Positions 63,212-64,000 of a stretch of 64,000 bases of DNA are shown piece by piece. Source of the stretch: Serratia rubidaea (GTDB lineage Bacteria > Pseudomonadota > Gammaproteobacteria > Enterobacterales > Enterobacteriaceae). The stretch's first letter is position 1. The number at the start of each line of letters is the position of its first letter. Location: contig LR590463.1 of NCBI GenBank assembly GCA_901472405.1, positions 806,001 through 870,000 on the forward strand. The letters are read 5' to 3'. Made by a program: the position numbers and the translations under genes. The notes beneath the pieces are model-generated. The model worked only from the letters and a program-made list of their open reading frames with translations. It did no database searches and was not told the origin of the DNA.

Positions 63212-63934
63212 TTACAAAACTTTGCTTAAAAACGCCTGCGTCCGCGGGTTGGCCGGCTGGGTAAATATCTGCTGCGGCGTGCCTTCTTCCTGAATAACAC
63301 CCTGATCGATAAACAGCACCCGATCCGCCACTTCACGGGCGAACGCCATTTCATGCGTTACCACCACCATCGTCATGCCTTCGTGGGCCAGGGCCTTGAT
63401 CACCGCCAGCACTTCGCCGACCAGCTCCGGATCCAGCGCGGAGGTCGGCTCGTCAAACAGCATGATTTTCGGCTCCATCGCCAGCGCGCGCGCAATCGCC
63501 ACCCGCTGTTGCTGGCCGCCGGACAGGCTGCCGGGATAGGCGTCGATTTTATCCAGCAGGCCGACCTTGCGCAGCAGCGTTTCAGCCTGCTGCGTGGCAT
63601 CGGCGCGGGAGAGCCGCTTTACGTCCATCGGCGCCATAATGATATTTTCCAGCACCGTCATATGCGGGAACAGATTAAAGCGCTGGAACACCATGCCGAC
63701 GCTGGCGCGCATTTTATTGAGATCGGTCTTCTGATCGTGGATGGCGAAGCCGTTGACCTCGATCTCACCGCCGGACAGCGTTTCCAACGCGTTGAGGCAG
63801 CGCAGAAAGGTGCTTTTACCGGAGCCGGACGGGCCGATAACGCACACCACTTCATTGGCGGCAATCTGGCAGTCAATGCCGCGCAGCACGTGGGTGGCGC
63901 CAAACTGTTTTTGCAGGTTATGTACGCGAATCAC
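63212..63934 (-). CDS. polar amino acid ABC transporter ATP-binding protein, GlnQ-like
   Basis: A 240-residue ATPase of the polar amino acid importer group. Walker [11 protein letters not shown]-loop [12 protein letters not shown], signature [15 protein letters not shown], Walker [15 protein letters not shown], His-switch THEMAFA. GTG start at 63934; the stop codon of the upstream permease (63918-63920) lies inside this gene, so the two are coupled. Close to GlnQ in size and motifs, but arginine, histidine or cystine systems look alike, so the substrate is open. Confidence 0.88.
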   Translation of the reverse strand: MIRVHNLQKQFGATHVLRGIDCQIAANEVVCVIGPSGSGKSTFLRCLNALETLSGGEIEVNGFAIHDQKTDLNKMRASVGMVFQRFNLFPHMTVLENIIMAPMDVKRLSRADATQQAETLLRKVGLLDKIDAYPGSLSGGQQQRVAIARALAMEPKIMLFDEPTSALDPELVGEVLAVIKALAHEGMTMVVVTHEMAFAREVADRVLFIDQGVIQEEGTPQQIFTQPANPRTQAFLSKVL

Positions 63935-64000
63935 TTTTACCGAACCTCTTTTCCATATGTTGCACCATCAGCGACAGCAAGAAGGTGATGACCCAATAGA
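63918..64000 (-). CDS. polar amino acid ABC transporter permease, C-terminal end (partial)
   Basis: The window edge cuts this gene. The visible C-terminus reads [20 protein letters not shown] then KSDSRT and stop. A last membrane helix followed by a short basic tail is typical of HisM/GlnP-type permeases. It overlaps the start of the ATPase gene by 17 bp in another frame. Only about 27 codons are visible. Confidence 0.7.
   Translation of the reverse strand, partial: YWVITFLLSLMVQHMEKRFGKSDSRT

Overview
The window reads as an enterobacterial chromosome segment, most probably from Serratia. Gene order follows the enteric backbone (clcA-erpA; yadS-btuF-mtnN; dgt-degP-cdaR; barA/rlmD-relA; mazG; pyrG-eno; queE; queD/cysJIH-iap; cysG-cysDNC-ygbE). 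Coding sequence is GC-rich and two ERIC-type intergenic palindromes are present. The protein sequences sit close to, but are clearly distinct from, their E. coli counterparts. Genus assignment is inference; no rRNA or tRNA gene lies in the window.

Layout: 0.2-7.5 kb holds housekeeping genes (ClC antiporter, Fe-S carrier, B12 uptake, MTA/SAH nucleosidase, dGTPase, DegP with a sigma-E-like promoter). 7.7-17.8 kb is a complete D-glucarate/galactarate cluster: regulator cdaR, garD read divergently from gudP-gudX-gudD-garL-garR-garK, with a shared 17-bp palindromic motif at cdaR and in the garD/gudP divergent region. 17.8-24.2 kb holds barA, rlmD and relA. 24.4-25.7 kb is an AT-rich two-gene cassette of unknown function that splits what looks like the ancestral relA terminator; E. 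coli has mazEF at this locus. 25.7-26.5 kb is mazG. 26.6-33.0 kb is an accessory island between mazG and pyrG: a Tn3-type resolvase with a res-like site, then a RiPP operon (51-residue precursor ending GG-WVNAFARWSKSF, radical SAM/SPASM maturase, pepsin-like aspartyl protease, HlyD-type fusion protein, C39-peptidase ABC exporter). I read it as a triceptide (three-residue cyclophane, XYE-type) system.

33.3-36.3 kb is pyrG-eno. 36.6-39.4 kb encodes an SQR-like flavoprotein, a DUF1641 protein and methionine gamma-lyase, plausibly a sulfur-amino-acid/sulfide module. 39.5-48.5 kb (minus strand) is a histidine utilisation operon: hutU, hutH, an AAT-family permease, a HutXWV-like ABC importer and a second ammonia-lyase homologue lacking the MIO-forming Ala-Ser-Gly triad; a HutC-like palindrome lies upstream. 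An aromatic-acid MFS transporter follows. 50.5-62.8 kb holds queE, queD and assimilatory sulfate reduction (cysJIH, cysG, cysDNC) with iap and a tail-anchored coiled-coil protein between. The right end holds ygbE and part of a polar amino acid ABC transporter.

About 36 one-base insertions or deletions break roughly 19 otherwise well-conserved genes, mostly in short homopolymers, while long genes between them (barA, relA, eno, hutU, the ABC exporter) are intact. I list these genes as broken in the sequence as read, but sequencing error is much likelier than real decay.
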